The notes under the pieces are model-generated. The model was given only the letters and a program-made list of their open reading frames with translations, was not told the origin of the DNA and made no database searches. Positions 17,192 to 26,414 of a stretch of 64,000 nt of DNA are shown piece by piece. The stretch is taken from positions 1,240,001 to 1,304,000 of the forward strand of contig NZ_SHLA01000001.1 of NCBI RefSeq assembly GCF_004217565.1, written 5' to 3'. Each line of letters starts with the position of its first letter. Positions within the stretch are counted from its first letter, which is position 1. A program made the position numbers and the translations under genes. The DNA is from Zhihengliuella halotolerans (GTDB lineage: Bacteria > Actinomycetota > Actinomycetes > Actinomycetales > Micrococcaceae).

Positions 17192-19372
17192 TCAGGCGCG
17201 TTCGAGGTATTCCTTGCTCTCCTCGTCCATGGCGGCGATCGTCTGCCGCAGGACGGGTTCGCCGGCCAGTTGCGGATCCCGCAGCACGAGTTCGAACGCG
17301 GCCTGGCGGGCCCGGGCGATGAGGTCGCGGTCGTGCACGACCCGCAGCAGCGACAGGCTGCTGGCCCCGCCGCTCTGGGCGGCCCCGAGGATGTCGCCCT
17401 CCTTGCGCGTCTCGACGTCGTATTCGCTGAGCTCGAGGCCGTCCGTCGTGCTTGCCACCTTGGCCAGGCGCTCGACGGAGGGGTGTCCCTCCGGCAGGGA
17501 CGTGACGAGCAGGCACAGGCTGTCGTGGCCGCCGCGGCCGATGCGGCCGCGCAGCTGGTGCAGTTGCGCGACGCCGAAGCGGTCGGCGTCGAGCACGATC
17601 ATCAGGGTCGCGTTGGGCACGTCGACGCCGACCTCGATGACGGTCGTCGCGACGAGCAGGTCGATCTCGCCGGCGGCGAAGGCGAGCATCGTCGCCTCCT
17701 TGTCCTCGCTGTGCATGCCGCCGTGCAGCTTGGCCGTGCGGGTCGCGGCGAGGTGCGGCTGCGATTGCAGGTACGCGAAGGTGCTCTCGACGGAGGCGCG
17801 CGGCGGAGCGTCCGGGTCCGCCACGGCGGGTTCGTCGATGAGCGGGCACACCACGAAGACCTGGCGGCCGGCGTCGATCTCCTCGCGCGCCCGTTCCCAG
17901 ATCCGCTGCTCCCAGCCCGGGTGGCTGTCGAGGGCGACGACGTGGGAGGCGATGGGGCGGCGCCCGGCGGGCAGCTCGGTCAGCGAGGAGACGGCCAGGT
18001 CCCCGAAGCTCGTCATCGCGACCGTGCGCGGGATCGGCGTCGCGGTCATGATCAGCACGTGCGGGGCCGTTGCCGCTCGCTGGCGCAGCGCGTCGCGCTG
18101 CTCGACGCCGAAGCGGTGCTGCTCGTCGACGACGATCATGCCGAGCTCAGCGAAGCTGACGTTCTCGGAGAGGAGCGCGTGGGTGCCGACGACGAGGTCC
18201 ACCTCGCCGGAGGCCAGCCCCAGCAGGACCTTCTTCTTGGCGGACTGCGGCATCGATCCCGTCAGCAGCTCGACCCGGATGGCCTGCGGGTCCGAGCCCA
18301 GCGTGCCGGCGCCGGCGAGGTCGCCGAGCAGGGCGTTGATGGAGCGGAAGTGCTGCTCGGCGAGGACCTCGGTCGGTGCGAGGAACGCCGTCTGCGCGCC
18401 GGAGTCGACGACCTGCAGCAGCGCGCGGAGAGCCACGACGGTCTTGCCCGAGCCGACCTCGCCCTGAAGCAGGCGGTTCATGGGCTTGGTCGCCGCCAGT
18501 TCGGCTGCGATCACCTCCCCCGTCTCACGCTGGCCGGCGGTCAACTCGAAAGGCAGGCGCGCATCGAAGGCGTCGCGGACGCCGTCGGGCCGGCCGGGGC
18601 GTGCCGTGGCCGGTTCAGCCTGATGCGCCGCGCGCCGGGTGGCGAGCACCGTCTGCAGGAGGAAGGCCTCCTCGTACTTGAAGCGGCGGCGGGCCCGGTA
18701 GGCGTCCTTGACCTCCTCGGGGGCGTGGATCGCCTGAAGCGCCTCCCCGTAGGTCATGAGCGACTCGGCGCGGCGCAGCGGTTCGGGCAGGGGGTCGGGC
18801 AGCACGGGAGGCAGCCCGGCGGAGAGGATCTTGCGGATGCTGTGGCGGACGTGCTCGCTCGTGACCTTCTTCGTGGCCGGGTAGACCGGGACCGGGCGCA
18901 CGTCGACGGTGCCGTCGGGGGCGTCGTCGTCGGAGAGGATCTCGAAGTCCGGGTGGCTCAGGCTGCGCTTCTCGCGGTAGACGGAGACCGTGCCGGAGAC
19001 CAGCAGCCGGGTGCCGCGGGTGACTCGCTCGAGGGAGCGGTTGTTGAAGAAGGAGACGGTGATGACGTCGCCGGCGTCGTCCGGGTCGGCGGAGAGCTCG
19101 AACTCGTAGATCTTGCCGCGCCGGCTGCGCATGTAGCGGCTGTGGGCCCCGACGACGTACCCGACGAGGGTCACGGTCTCCCCCGGGGCCGCCGTCGCGA
19201 TATCCGCGAGCGCTCCGCGTTCGGCGTAGCGGCGGGGGAAGTACGTGAGGAGTTCGCCGACGGTGGTGCAGCCGAGGACGTCGGCCATCGCGGCGGCGGT
19301 CTTCGCTGCGAGGATCTGCTCAAGCGGGCTCTCGAGAACCCGGGCCGCGGCCTCCAGCTGCTCGGTCGCCAT
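17192..19372 (-). CDS. recG: ATP-dependent DNA helicase RecG
   Basis: Branch-migration helicase that rescues stalled forks and processes Holliday junctions. It has 726 residues. An N-terminal wedge/OB domain covers about 1-260 (VTLVGYVVG...RGKIYEFELS). The helicase core follows with motif I GEVGSGKTVVALRALL, motif II VVDEQHRFG, motif III MTATPIPRTVAM and motif VI QLRGRIGRGGHDS. ATG start at 19372, four bases after the DAK2 gene's stop, a standard actinobacterial pairing. Confidence 0.96.
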   Translation of the reverse strand: MATEQLEAAARVLESPLEQILAAKTAAAMADVLGCTTVGELLTYFPRRYAERGALADIATAAPGETVTLVGYVVGAHSRYMRSRRGKIYEFELSADPDDAGDVITVSFFNNRSLERVTRGTRLLVSGTVSVYREKRSLSHPDFEILSDDDAPDGTVDVRPVPVYPATKKVTSEHVRHSIRKILSAGLPPVLPDPLPEPLRRAESLMTYGEALQAIHAPEEVKDAYRARRRFKYEEAFLLQTVLATRRAAHQAEPATARPGRPDGVRDAFDARLPFELTAGQRETGEVIAAELAATKPMNRLLQGEVGSGKTVVALRALLQVVDSGAQTAFLAPTEVLAEQHFRSINALLGDLAGAGTLGSDPQAIRVELLTGSMPQSAKKKVLLGLASGEVDLVVGTHALLSENVSFAELGMIVVDEQHRFGVEQRDALRQRAATAPHVLIMTATPIPRTVAMTSFGDLAVSSLTELPAGRRPIASHVVALDSHPGWEQRIWERAREEIDAGRQVFVVCPLIDEPAVADPDAPPRASVESTFAYLQSQPHLAATRTAKLHGGMHSEDKEATMLAFAAGEIDLLVATTVIEVGVDVPNATLMIVLDADRFGVAQLHQLRGRIGRGGHDSLCLLVTSLPEGHPSVERLAKVASTTDGLELSEYDVETRKEGDILGAAQSGGASSLSLLRVVHDRDLIARARQAAFELVLRDPQLAGEPVLRQTIAAMDEESKEYLERA

Positions 19373-19376
19373 GGAC

Positions 19377-20369
19377 TCAGGCGCAGGATTCGGAGGCGCT
19401 CAGCGTGGTCACACTGACGTTCTCCGGAGATCCGTACGTGCGGAGCAGCGACAGGGTGGTCTCCTGCTCGGGCACGTGAACGTGGATGCGCCAGCGGGCT
19501 TCGTCGTCTTCTCCTCCGGGCAGGGCGCTGATGATCACGGACTCGCCGACGTCGTCGAGCTGGGCGCGCAGCAGGGCCGCGTCGAGGGGACTCAGGCTCA
19601 TGCTGCACATGACCTCGACGCCCTCTTCGGCTGGGACCGTGCGGTGCACGTGCGGGTCCTGGATGCCGTAGCCGGGGAATCCGTCGAGGACTTCCTCCGC
19701 GACGTCGGTCCCGGCGATGGCGGCCTTCATGGCCTCGAGGACGAGGAGGAACCCGACGGCGCCTGCGTCCACCACGTGGGCTGCGGCCAGGGTGTCAAGT
19801 TCGGCCTCCGACTGCGCGACGGCGATTCTGGTGGCCTCGATGCTGTTCTCGAGCCCGCGCAGCAGGGCGGCACGGGACTGCGGTTCGGCGCTGACCTCGG
19901 CCTCCTGCAGGGAGGCGAAGACGGCCTCGCTCGCGGCCGACATGGCGGTGAGCATCGTCCCACGCACCGGGTCCGTCAGGGCGGACCAGCTACGCAGCTG
20001 GCCGCGATCCAGCGATTCGGCCAGCAGGGAGAGGTTCAGCCGGGGTTGGCCGATGAGGGGTTCGGCGAAGCCGACGAGGAAAACGGAGAAGAGGGTGCCG
20101 GAGTTACCGCGGGCGTCTTCTAGGGCGGCCTCAGCGGCGGCGGAGAGGACAAGACCGACATCCGAGTCGTTGTCGATGTCATGCGCGGCCTGGGCGGCGA
20201 CCTTGACGGTCTCATAGAGGTTCGTCCCGGTATCGCCGTCGGCGACGGGAAAGACGTTGATCGCGTCGAGGCGGTCGCTGTGGTTGGCGAGAACCGTTTC
20301 GGCCTGCTTCAACCACGCTTTCGCACCTGGCACGCCAGTGGCGAGTTTCTGCTGCACGTCCATACCCAT
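19377..20369 (-). CDS. DAK2/DhaL-domain protein (fatty-acid-kinase-like)
   Basis: DhaL-fold ATP-binding protein related to FakA/DegV-partner kinases, which phosphorylate acyl groups bound to a partner protein. AINVFPVADGDTGTNLYETV carries the magnesium-ADP-binding aspartates, and ARGNSGTLFSVFLVGF and VVDAGAVGFLLVLEAM are the other DhaL blocks. At about 330 residues it is much shorter than FakA (~550) and keeps only a compact C-terminal domain, as is common next to recG in this lineage. Start is uncertain: ATG at 20369 is used; TTG at 20417 and ATG at 20363 are also in frame and none has a strong ribosome site. No DegV/FakB partner is encoded nearby. Confidence 0.85.
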   Translation of the reverse strand: MGMDVQQKLATGVPGAKAWLKQAETVLANHSDRLDAINVFPVADGDTGTNLYETVKVAAQAAHDIDNDSDVGLVLSAAAEAALEDARGNSGTLFSVFLVGFAEPLIGQPRLNLSLLAESLDRGQLRSWSALTDPVRGTMLTAMSAASEAVFASLQEAEVSAEPQSRAALLRGLENSIEATRIAVAQSEAELDTLAAAHVVDAGAVGFLLVLEAMKAAIAGTDVAEEVLDGFPGYGIQDPHVHRTVPAEEGVEVMCSMSLSPLDAALLRAQLDDVGESVIISALPGGEDDEARWRIHVHVPEQETTLSLLRTYGSPENVSVTTLSASESCA

Positions 20370-20597
20370 TCGATCCAATATCAGCCGACCATGGCCGCCG
20401 TCGTTCGCGATGGACAACGGCGTCGTCGCCTCGGTCGTCGCGGTGGTTCCACCGCTGACTCTGCTTCATCCAGACTATCGCATCGGCGTCTCCGAGACCG
20501 TGCTCCGGACACGCGTGGGCGGGCGCCGATTCCGGCCGGAGTACTACCCACGCGTAAGATCGTCCGGGTAGGAACGAACCGAGCGTAAGGGCAGTTG

Positions 20598-20924
20598 ATG
20601 GGCCGTCAGGCTTCGCAGGACACCCGCGGCGATGCAGAAGGCATCCTCCGCGGAGCACGCCATGCACGGCAGGACAACCGCTTCGCGATCCCCGCTGGCT
20701 ACGCGGACCCGTACCTGCCACCCATCGAACCGGCACCGTTGCTCGGCACCACCCAGCGGCCCACGTCCCCGGCGGAACCGCACGAGGACACGAGCTTCAT
20801 CAACCTCATCTCACTCGTTCCGACGGCGGACAAGCTGGCCCGCAAGCGCTTCATCGCGCGCAGCATCCTGATCTTGGCGATTGCGGCCGTCCCCGCGGTG
20901 ATTCTGGGCTTGATGCTCACGTGA
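20598..20924 (+). CDS. Small single-pass membrane protein, unknown
   Basis: A 108-residue protein I do not recognise. The N-terminal 75 residues are polar and proline-rich (YADPYLPPIEPAPLLG). A short amphipathic stretch, a KLARKR basic anchor and one C-terminal transmembrane helix (ILILAIAAVPAVILGLML) follow, so it is probably tail-anchored. ATG at 20598 is preceded by AAGGG with six-base spacing. It diverges from the DAK2 gene and is closed by a strong hairpin terminator. In relatives this slot often holds rpmB, which is absent here. Confidence 0.6.
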   Translation: MGRQASQDTRGDAEGILRGARHARQDNRFAIPAGYADPYLPPIEPAPLLGTTQRPTSPAEPHEDTSFINLISLVPTADKLARKRFIARSILILAIAAVPAVILGLMLT

Positions 20925-20953
20925 ACCTGGCCTGGCTGAATCGAGGCGAAATT

Positions 20954-20995
20954 GACGAGGCCCGCGAATCCACCAAAGGATTCGCGGGCCTCGTC
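20954..20995. terminator. Bidirectional hairpin terminator
   Basis: A perfect 18-base inverted repeat (20954-20971 and 20978-20995) with a six-base loop lies between two convergent genes: the small membrane protein ending at 20924 and the giant glycosyltransferase ending at 21012. A short T run follows it on the minus strand; none follows on the plus strand. Confidence 0.8.
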
Positions 20996-21011
20996 GCTTG
21001 CCAGCAGCACG

Positions 21012-24000
21012 TCAGTCGCCGGCACCCATCACGAGGGTTTCGAGCTGGTCGAGCACGAGAGACGCGGCGAACCGCCGACAGTACTCGCGGGCATCAGCCG
21101 ACGCCCGTTGGTAGGACTCCTCATCGCCTGCCACAGTGGCGATGGTGGACGCCATCCCGTCCGTGGTGAGGTGCAACCAGGACTCGGGATAGATCTCTTC
21201 CGCGCCCGGCCACGCCAGAGATACCGGCAGCGCACCGGAGGCGCCGCCGTCGGCCAAGGTCAGGTGGAAGGACTCGAAGTCGCTCACGGAGAGCACGACG
21301 CCGATCTTGCGGTACCACTCCCCCATGTCGTCGCCGTGGCCGTCGAAGTGCACGGCCCCGCGGAGGTTCGGATCGTTCTCGATGCGAGCGCGCTGGGCGT
21401 CGTAGTAGGCCATCTCACGTTCGCGCTTGAGCATCCAGGGGTAGTCCTCGGGCGTGCGGCCCTTGACGAAGAGCTGGAACCGGTCGTCACGGCTCCTGAG
21501 CTCCGCCAGGACGTCGAGCGCGCGGTCGAGGTGCTTTTGCTGCGGCACGATTCCGACGAGCCCCAGATTGAATCGAGCGTCCTGGGTCTTGTCGGCGTCG
21601 AAGTAGGCCTCGTCCACCGCATTCGGGACGACACGCGTGCTCGCCTCGGCGTAGTTGTAGCGGGTCGTGGCCATCTGCTCCACGAGCCGCCCAACGAAGA
21701 CCGTCTGATCGATCCGGCCCAACTGGGTGCGCTCCGGGTACGGCGTGAACAGTTCCTGCGAGTGGAAGCGCGCAACCAGGCGCTGCCGCTTCTTGACGTT
21801 CTTCGCGTACCACTCCGCGTTGCCGAGCGACCATTCGCAGAAGACGACGTCGGCCTGCTCGAGCAGGCCGTAGCTGGTTTCCGGGTCGTGCTTGCCGTGG
21901 TCCTGCCACTCGTCGATGAGGATCGTGTGGCCACGTCCGCGCAGGCGATCGATCAGCTGACCCGCGAATTTCAGGTCGTGGCCGGCGATGAGCACGGTGC
22001 GCGGACCGTCCACCTCATCGTGGTCACTCTCTGGGCCCTCGACCTCTTCGAGACGTGGGACGGCCAACGCGCGCCGCAGTAATGCCACGGCCTCCCCCTC
22101 TACGGGCGCGGCGCCGAGCCACGGGCGGTCTGATCGAGCGGAGCCTTCGTTCAGGAGCGCGAGCCCCGGCCTGTCGAGGTCTGAATCACTGACCTGGACC
22201 GTGCCGGCCCCGTCCTGTTGTGCGACCGCGCTCAACCACGCGCCGCGGCTGAGGTCCTCGCCGAGCAGCTCATCGTTCAGGTACGCCCCGAAGCCGGCGG
22301 CCGGCACGCCGTCGGGCACGTCAGTGACCACCTGGATCCCCGCGCCCTCGAGCACCGCCGCTCCGCTCCGGTCTGCGTCTTCCGGCACGACGACGGCAGC
22401 TGGCCGGTGCGTCTGGCGGAGCACGGCCGAGGCGGTGGATGACGAGGCGTCGTCGACGGTGAGCGCGTAGTCGTTCAACACCGGGGCGGAGACGGGGATT
22501 CCTGCCGTGCGCAGCATAAGGGCCAGCCGGTGGCCGGCGAGGTGCGCCCGGTAGACGAGCCGGTGAAGAGTCCAGGCGTCGTGATTGCGACCGGCTTCGT
22601 TCTTGAGCCAGTAATTCGCGAGGAGCCCGGCGGCCTCTGGGCTGGTGGCCAATGGGAGATGCGGCGCGAAAAACGTCGGCACGCCCATGCCGGAACCGGT
22701 GATGACGGGCGTGCCACAGGCCGCCAATTCCATGACACGACGCGAAAACATGGTCGGCGACTTCGCAACCGAGTTGACGTTCACATGTACGGGGTGAGCC
22801 TTGTAGGCCTCGACCATCTCCGGGTAGGAGAGCCCGCCTCGCACGTACTTGGACAGCGATCCGGGGAACTGATAGGGGCTTCCGGGGTGGTTGACCTGAC
22901 GGTCGTAGATCGTCAGGCCGTGCTCGGCGACTTCGCCCAGGATGCGGGCGAGTTCCTTGGAACGGTCCGGATAGCGGTCCCCGTAGTAGGAGCCGCCGTA
23001 AGCAACAGAATGCGCGTACTCCCGTTGGCTCGGAGTCGGGTTGTGCAGGAGCGGCTGGGCGAAGAACGGCAGAGCCGCGATGGACTTCGCTCGCTGACCG
23101 GGTTCAGCGGCGTAACGCGGAATACAGTCGGCGTCCGTCGTGAAGACGTGATCGAAGTGGCCCGCAGTCCGCACGAATCGGCCGATGTGGACCGGGTCCT
23201 CCTTGTTCCAGAAGATGGTGGGAATCCCACGGTCGCCGCATGCGGCGAGGAGCGATGCCAAGGATTCGAATTCCTCGTCGGAGTAGAAACCCACACCCCG
23301 GCGCCACTGCCCGCCGTTGCCCTCCCAGGCGGATTCAACGAGCAGCGCGTCAATCGGCTCAGCGTCCAGCTGCTGTTGCCAACTTTCGCGATCCATCCGG
23401 ATCAGCGTGCACTCAGCGTCGAGACTCGTGGTGGTGAATTCGTCGGCGATGATACCGACGCGCATCGTCGACAACGGTCGGTCTCCGTCGGACTCGCGGC
23501 CGTGCTCGGTGGCCCCCGTCTCGACGGCGGCGAGCAGCGGCTCGTGCGCTGCTGCCACTCTCTCGGCTACGGCCGTCCAGGACCGCTCGTGTACAGCCCA
23601 CCAGCGCGCGGTTCGGCCGATGTCCGCGCGCAGCGACTCATCCTCGAACAACTCCGCCAGTTTCTCTGCCAAGGCCTCGGCGTTTCCAGCCTCGAAAAGA
23701 AGCCCTCGTCTTCCATCCTCGCCCAGGAGATGCTTGAGCGGGGCCACGTCGGATCCGACCACGGCAATTCCCGCGGCCATGGCCTCGAGTGGCTTGAGCG
23801 GGGAGACCATTTCGGTGACCAGGTTGCTGATGCGCGGGCACGGGGCGACATCGAAGAGGCTGAGGTACCTGGGGATTTCGTCCGATTCGACCCGTCCGGT
23901 GAAGAGCACTTTCTCAGACAGTCCCAGATCCCGCACTTGACCCTTGAGCGACTCGAACGAGGCTCCATCGCCGACAAGCAGGAGCCGCGCTTCGTCGTTG

Positions 24001-25496
24001 TCGGCCGCAAATTTCGCGAAGGCGTCCACGAGGACGTCAAGACCCTCGTAAGGCACCATGCTGCCGGCGTAGCCGATAACGAAGTGCTCGGGCTGAATGC
24101 CGAGTTTCGATGCGAGCCAACGATCCCGGGAAACGGGAACGAATTTAGCGGGATCGGCCGCGTTGGGCACCAGCTGGATCCGGTCCGTCGAAACACCTCG
24201 ACGGATGAGTTCGTCCCGGACTTCTTCGGTGATGGCCAACACTTGGTCCGCTTCACGAGCCACGAGGGCCTCGAGATCGCGGGCGATGCCGAACTTTTCT
24301 GTCTCGGTCCAGCCTGTTCCCTTCGACGCCGCTTCCGTGATCTCCCAGAGTCCGCGGACTTCGTAGACGAAGGGTACGCCGAGGCGGCGGGCCGCCAACA
24401 GGGCGGGCAGCGCTGTGAAGTAGTTCGACGCGCTGTGAATCAGGGCCGGGCGGTTGAGCATGGCCTCACGGACGTAGATGTCTGCGGCCTGATGCAGGTA
24501 GACGTCCAACGGCGTGCGGGCGAGATTTGGCCCCGGATTGTAGATGTGCTGGACACCGTTGTGGCCGCGACTCGAACGCTTCGGCTTGAGTGACGGCCCA
24601 GTCGTCTTACTGTCCCAGGGGTACCCAGGCCGTGCAGCTACGAACACATCCTCACCGTTCGCAGCGAGGCCGTTGACCAATCCCGACGTCCGCGTCGAGT
24701 ACCCGTTCGAATTGAACTCACCGGTGCTGTGGGCACAGTACATAAGCCGCTGATGGATGGGCTGATACCCCGGGGTGGCACTGCGAGGCGGAATGAACGG
24801 CAACTGCCCGACGAACCGAGCAAATCCGTAGACCTGACCCATGAAGGACCGGTCGCGATCCGTCAAGGTGAATGCGGGGCCGTCTGGAAGGTCCTCTTCC
24901 TGCATTCTCATCAAGAGGTCACGAGCCTCGATCACCGCACCACGAACAAAGAACGCTTGGCGTGCAGCGGCCAACAACGACTTTCGCGTGACCTCGTCAG
25001 GATGCGCAGCTACGGCCGGCCTAACCGGCGCAGAGTTCGACGAGGAGACCGTCGTGGCGTTCGGCCCCGCCGAGACCGGTGCTGCCATAGACCGCTGGCT
25101 CTCCGATGCGTTCGAAGCGGTCTTTCGGGCCACATCCCGAACTCTCGCGAAAGCGGCCTGCGGACGCGCAAGCACCTTTGACATTCTCACGGCCGGGTCA
25201 TCGCGTAGACGTTCATAGGCCGCCTTGAACTTCTCTACCCGGGCGGTTTGATTGTCATACAACTCCTGCAGTCGCTCATTGCGCTGCTTGACTTTGCTCA
25301 GTTCCCGCTTCAGCCTGGCGCGGTCGGCGTTCGCCTGTTGGATTTCGTGTTCAACTTTCCGAACACGCTGGCTGAGAGATGCTTCAATCGCGCGCAAACG
25401 CAAGAATTCATCGACGGACGATTCGACGTCCTGGGTGAGTCGAAATGCTCGCGCACGATCGAGAGGCGAGCTGGGAGGAGACTGGTCGATGCCCAT
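21012..25496 (-). CDS. Giant multi-domain glycosyltransferase (coiled coil + GT4 + CgeB-like + GT4-like)
   Basis: A 1494-residue cytoplasmic protein. Residues ~20-110 are a heptad-rich coiled coil (SSVDEFLRLRAIEASLSQRV onward). Residues ~250-640 are a GT4 domain: NGYSTRTSGLVNGLAANGED, VPFVYEVRGLWE, VPNAADPAKFVPV, GYAGSMVPYEGLDVLVDAF and SPLKPLEAMAAGIAVVGSD. Residues ~660-1000 are a CgeB-like GT-B domain with IPTIFWNKEDPVH and VHVNVNSVAKSPTMFSRRVMELAACGTPVI. A poorly conserved stretch follows. Residues ~1165-1494 are a third GT-B half-pair (VVPNAVDEAYF, GLVGIVPQQKHLDRALDVL, ESFHLTLADGGASGALPVS). Three catalytic modules on one coiled-coil-tethered chain suggest processive or concerted assembly of a repeat unit. 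ATG at 25496, about 100 bases after the ABC ATPase gene. The CgeB module is paralogous to the protein at 44213-45853. Confidence 0.88.
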   Translation of the reverse strand: MGIDQSPPSSPLDRARAFRLTQDVESSVDEFLRLRAIEASLSQRVRKVEHEIQQANADRARLKRELSKVKQRNERLQELYDNQTARVEKFKAAYERLRDDPAVRMSKVLARPQAAFARVRDVARKTASNASESQRSMAAPVSAGPNATTVSSSNSAPVRPAVAAHPDEVTRKSLLAAARQAFFVRGAVIEARDLLMRMQEEDLPDGPAFTLTDRDRSFMGQVYGFARFVGQLPFIPPRSATPGYQPIHQRLMYCAHSTGEFNSNGYSTRTSGLVNGLAANGEDVFVAARPGYPWDSKTTGPSLKPKRSSRGHNGVQHIYNPGPNLARTPLDVYLHQAADIYVREAMLNRPALIHSASNYFTALPALLAARRLGVPFVYEVRGLWEITEAASKGTGWTETEKFGIARDLEALVAREADQVLAITEEVRDELIRRGVSTDRIQLVPNAADPAKFVPVSRDRWLASKLGIQPEHFVIGYAGSMVPYEGLDVLVDAFAKFAADNDEARLLLVGDGASFESLKGQVRDLGLSEKVLFTGRVESDEIPRYLSLFDVAPCPRISNLVTEMVSPLKPLEAMAAGIAVVGSDVAPLKHLLGEDGRRGLLFEAGNAEALAEKLAELFEDESLRADIGRTARWWAVHERSWTAVAERVAAAHEPLLAAVETGATEHGRESDGDRPLSTMRVGIIADEFTTTSLDAECTLIRMDRESWQQQLDAEPIDALLVESAWEGNGGQWRRGVGFYSDEEFESLASLLAACGDRGIPTIFWNKEDPVHIGRFVRTAGHFDHVFTTDADCIPRYAAEPGQRAKSIAALPFFAQPLLHNPTPSQREYAHSVAYGGSYYGDRYPDRSKELARILGEVAEHGLTIYDRQVNHPGSPYQFPGSLSKYVRGGLSYPEMVEAYKAHPVHVNVNSVAKSPTMFSRRVMELAACGTPVITGSGMGVPTFFAPHLPLATSPEAAGLLANYWLKNEAGRNHDAWTLHRLVYRAHLAGHRLALMLRTAGIPVSAPVLNDYALTVDDASSSTASAVLRQTHRPAAVVVPEDADRSGAAVLEGAGIQVVTDVPDGVPAAGFGAYLNDELLGEDLSRGAWLSAVAQQDGAGTVQVSDSDLDRPGLALLNEGSARSDRPWLGAAPVEGEAVALLRRALAVPRLEEVEGPESDHDEVDGPRTVLIAGHDLKFAGQLIDRLRGRGHTILIDEWQDHGKHDPETSYGLLEQADVVFCEWSLGNAEWYAKNVKKRQRLVARFHSQELFTPYPERTQLGRIDQTVFVGRLVEQMATTRYNYAEASTRVVPNAVDEAYFDADKTQDARFNLGLVGIVPQQKHLDRALDVLAELRSRDDRFQLFVKGRTPEDYPWMLKREREMAYYDAQRARIENDPNLRGAVHFDGHGDDMGEWYRKIGVVLSVSDFESFHLTLADGGASGALPVSLAWPGAEEIYPESWLHLTTDGMASTIATVAGDEESYQRASADAREYCRRFAASLVLDQLETLVMGAGD

Positions 25497-25600
25497 TTTT
25501 CTCTCTGTATTGTCGAAGGTAGAAATCTGTTTGTGAGATCACCGCCACTAACGGCGCGAATGATCGTGGAAGCTAGCAGGAACTGACGGCCGGGTTGACT

Positions 25601-26413
25601 TCACGATACCCGTCGGCGGGCACCCCCACGCACCGACAAGACCGGCGGGATGTAGCCCTTCTGGAAGCGCCGCAGAAGCTGGACGGCCCGCTTCGATTCC
25701 CCTTTGCGTTCGGCCGTTGTCAACTGCGTCCGCCATCGTTTGACAGTCGCCGGCTCGTCATCCATGATGACGCGCCCATCGTGGATCCAGCAGATGCGGT
25801 TCGTCAATTGCAGTAGATGACGAATCTCGTGGCTCACGACGATGAGCGTGCCGCCCCGCCGATGGAACGCCTCCAGCTTCCTTTGCTCACCGTCGTTTGC
25901 CAGCAATTCGACCAGAGTCTCGGCCTCGTCGATCACCAAAATCCGAGTACCGGTGACGAGAGCGAGGTAAAATCGGATGCGATCTACGACTTCCTGATCT
26001 ATGTTCTGGACCAGTTCGTCGAGAGTCTCGTCACCGATTTGCGCTTCAGCCGCGACGGTAGCGACGGCGCTGGTTACCCGTTGCCCACTCATGCGATTCG
26101 CGGTTGCGAAACGCACCATGTTGAATCGCAACGATTCTTCCGCGTCGTACGATCCGGCTGCGTCGAGAACCACCGGCTCTCCGTCAACGTAAATCTTGCC
26201 ATCTGTCGGAACGCTGTTCCCGGTAATCACCTCCGCGATCAGCGCGGCCCCATCCCGGCGACTGCCGAGGAAGCCGACCGCTTCTCCGGCTTCAGCCAGG
26301 AAGGTCAGGTCATTAATGACAGCCGTGAAGGCCTTCTTGCCGCGCCCTTGGCTACGCTCCGCGCTGACACCGTGTAGGAGGAGTGTGGGCCGCACTCGAG
26401 CCGGAGGCGTCAT
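25601..26413 (-). CDS. ABC exporter ATP-binding subunit (TagH/Wzt-like) with degenerate Walker A
   Basis: ATPase-fold subunit paired with the ABC-2 permease just upstream, as in teichoic acid and O-antigen exporters. Walker B is good (TRILVIDEAETL) and the H-loop is present (IVVSHEIRHLL). At the Walker A position the sequence is GFLGSRRDGAALIAEVITG, so the GK[ST] of the P-loop is replaced by GAA; I checked this against the nucleotides (26240-26290). The LSGGQ-type signature is also unclear (NIDQEVVDRIRFYLALV). ATG at 26413 begins one base after the permease stop; an upstream in-frame start at 26434 would overlap the permease gene. It may be a pseudo-ATPase, need a second ATPase encoded elsewhere, or bind nucleotide differently. 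Confidence 0.82.
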   Translation of the reverse strand: MTPPARVRPTLLLHGVSAERSQGRGKKAFTAVINDLTFLAEAGEAVGFLGSRRDGAALIAEVITGNSVPTDGKIYVDGEPVVLDAAGSYDAEESLRFNMVRFATANRMSGQRVTSAVATVAAEAQIGDETLDELVQNIDQEVVDRIRFYLALVTGTRILVIDEAETLVELLANDGEQRKLEAFHRRGGTLIVVSHEIRHLLQLTNRICWIHDGRVIMDDEPATVKRWRTQLTTAERKGESKRAVQLLRRFQKGYIPPVLSVRGGARRRVS

Positions 26414-26414
26414 C

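Noticed and set aside
17270-19417. 715-codon plus-strand frame
   Set aside because: Exact antisense shadow of recG; no motif, no ribosome site.
19377-20369. DAK2 gene as a truncated pseudogene
   Set aside because: Shorter than FakA, but the frame is clean, the DhaL motifs are complete and the recG-linked short form is usual in actinobacteria.
22530-24593. 687-codon plus-strand frame inside the giant glycosyltransferase
   Set aside because: Shadow frame; the opposite strand carries continuous GT motifs.
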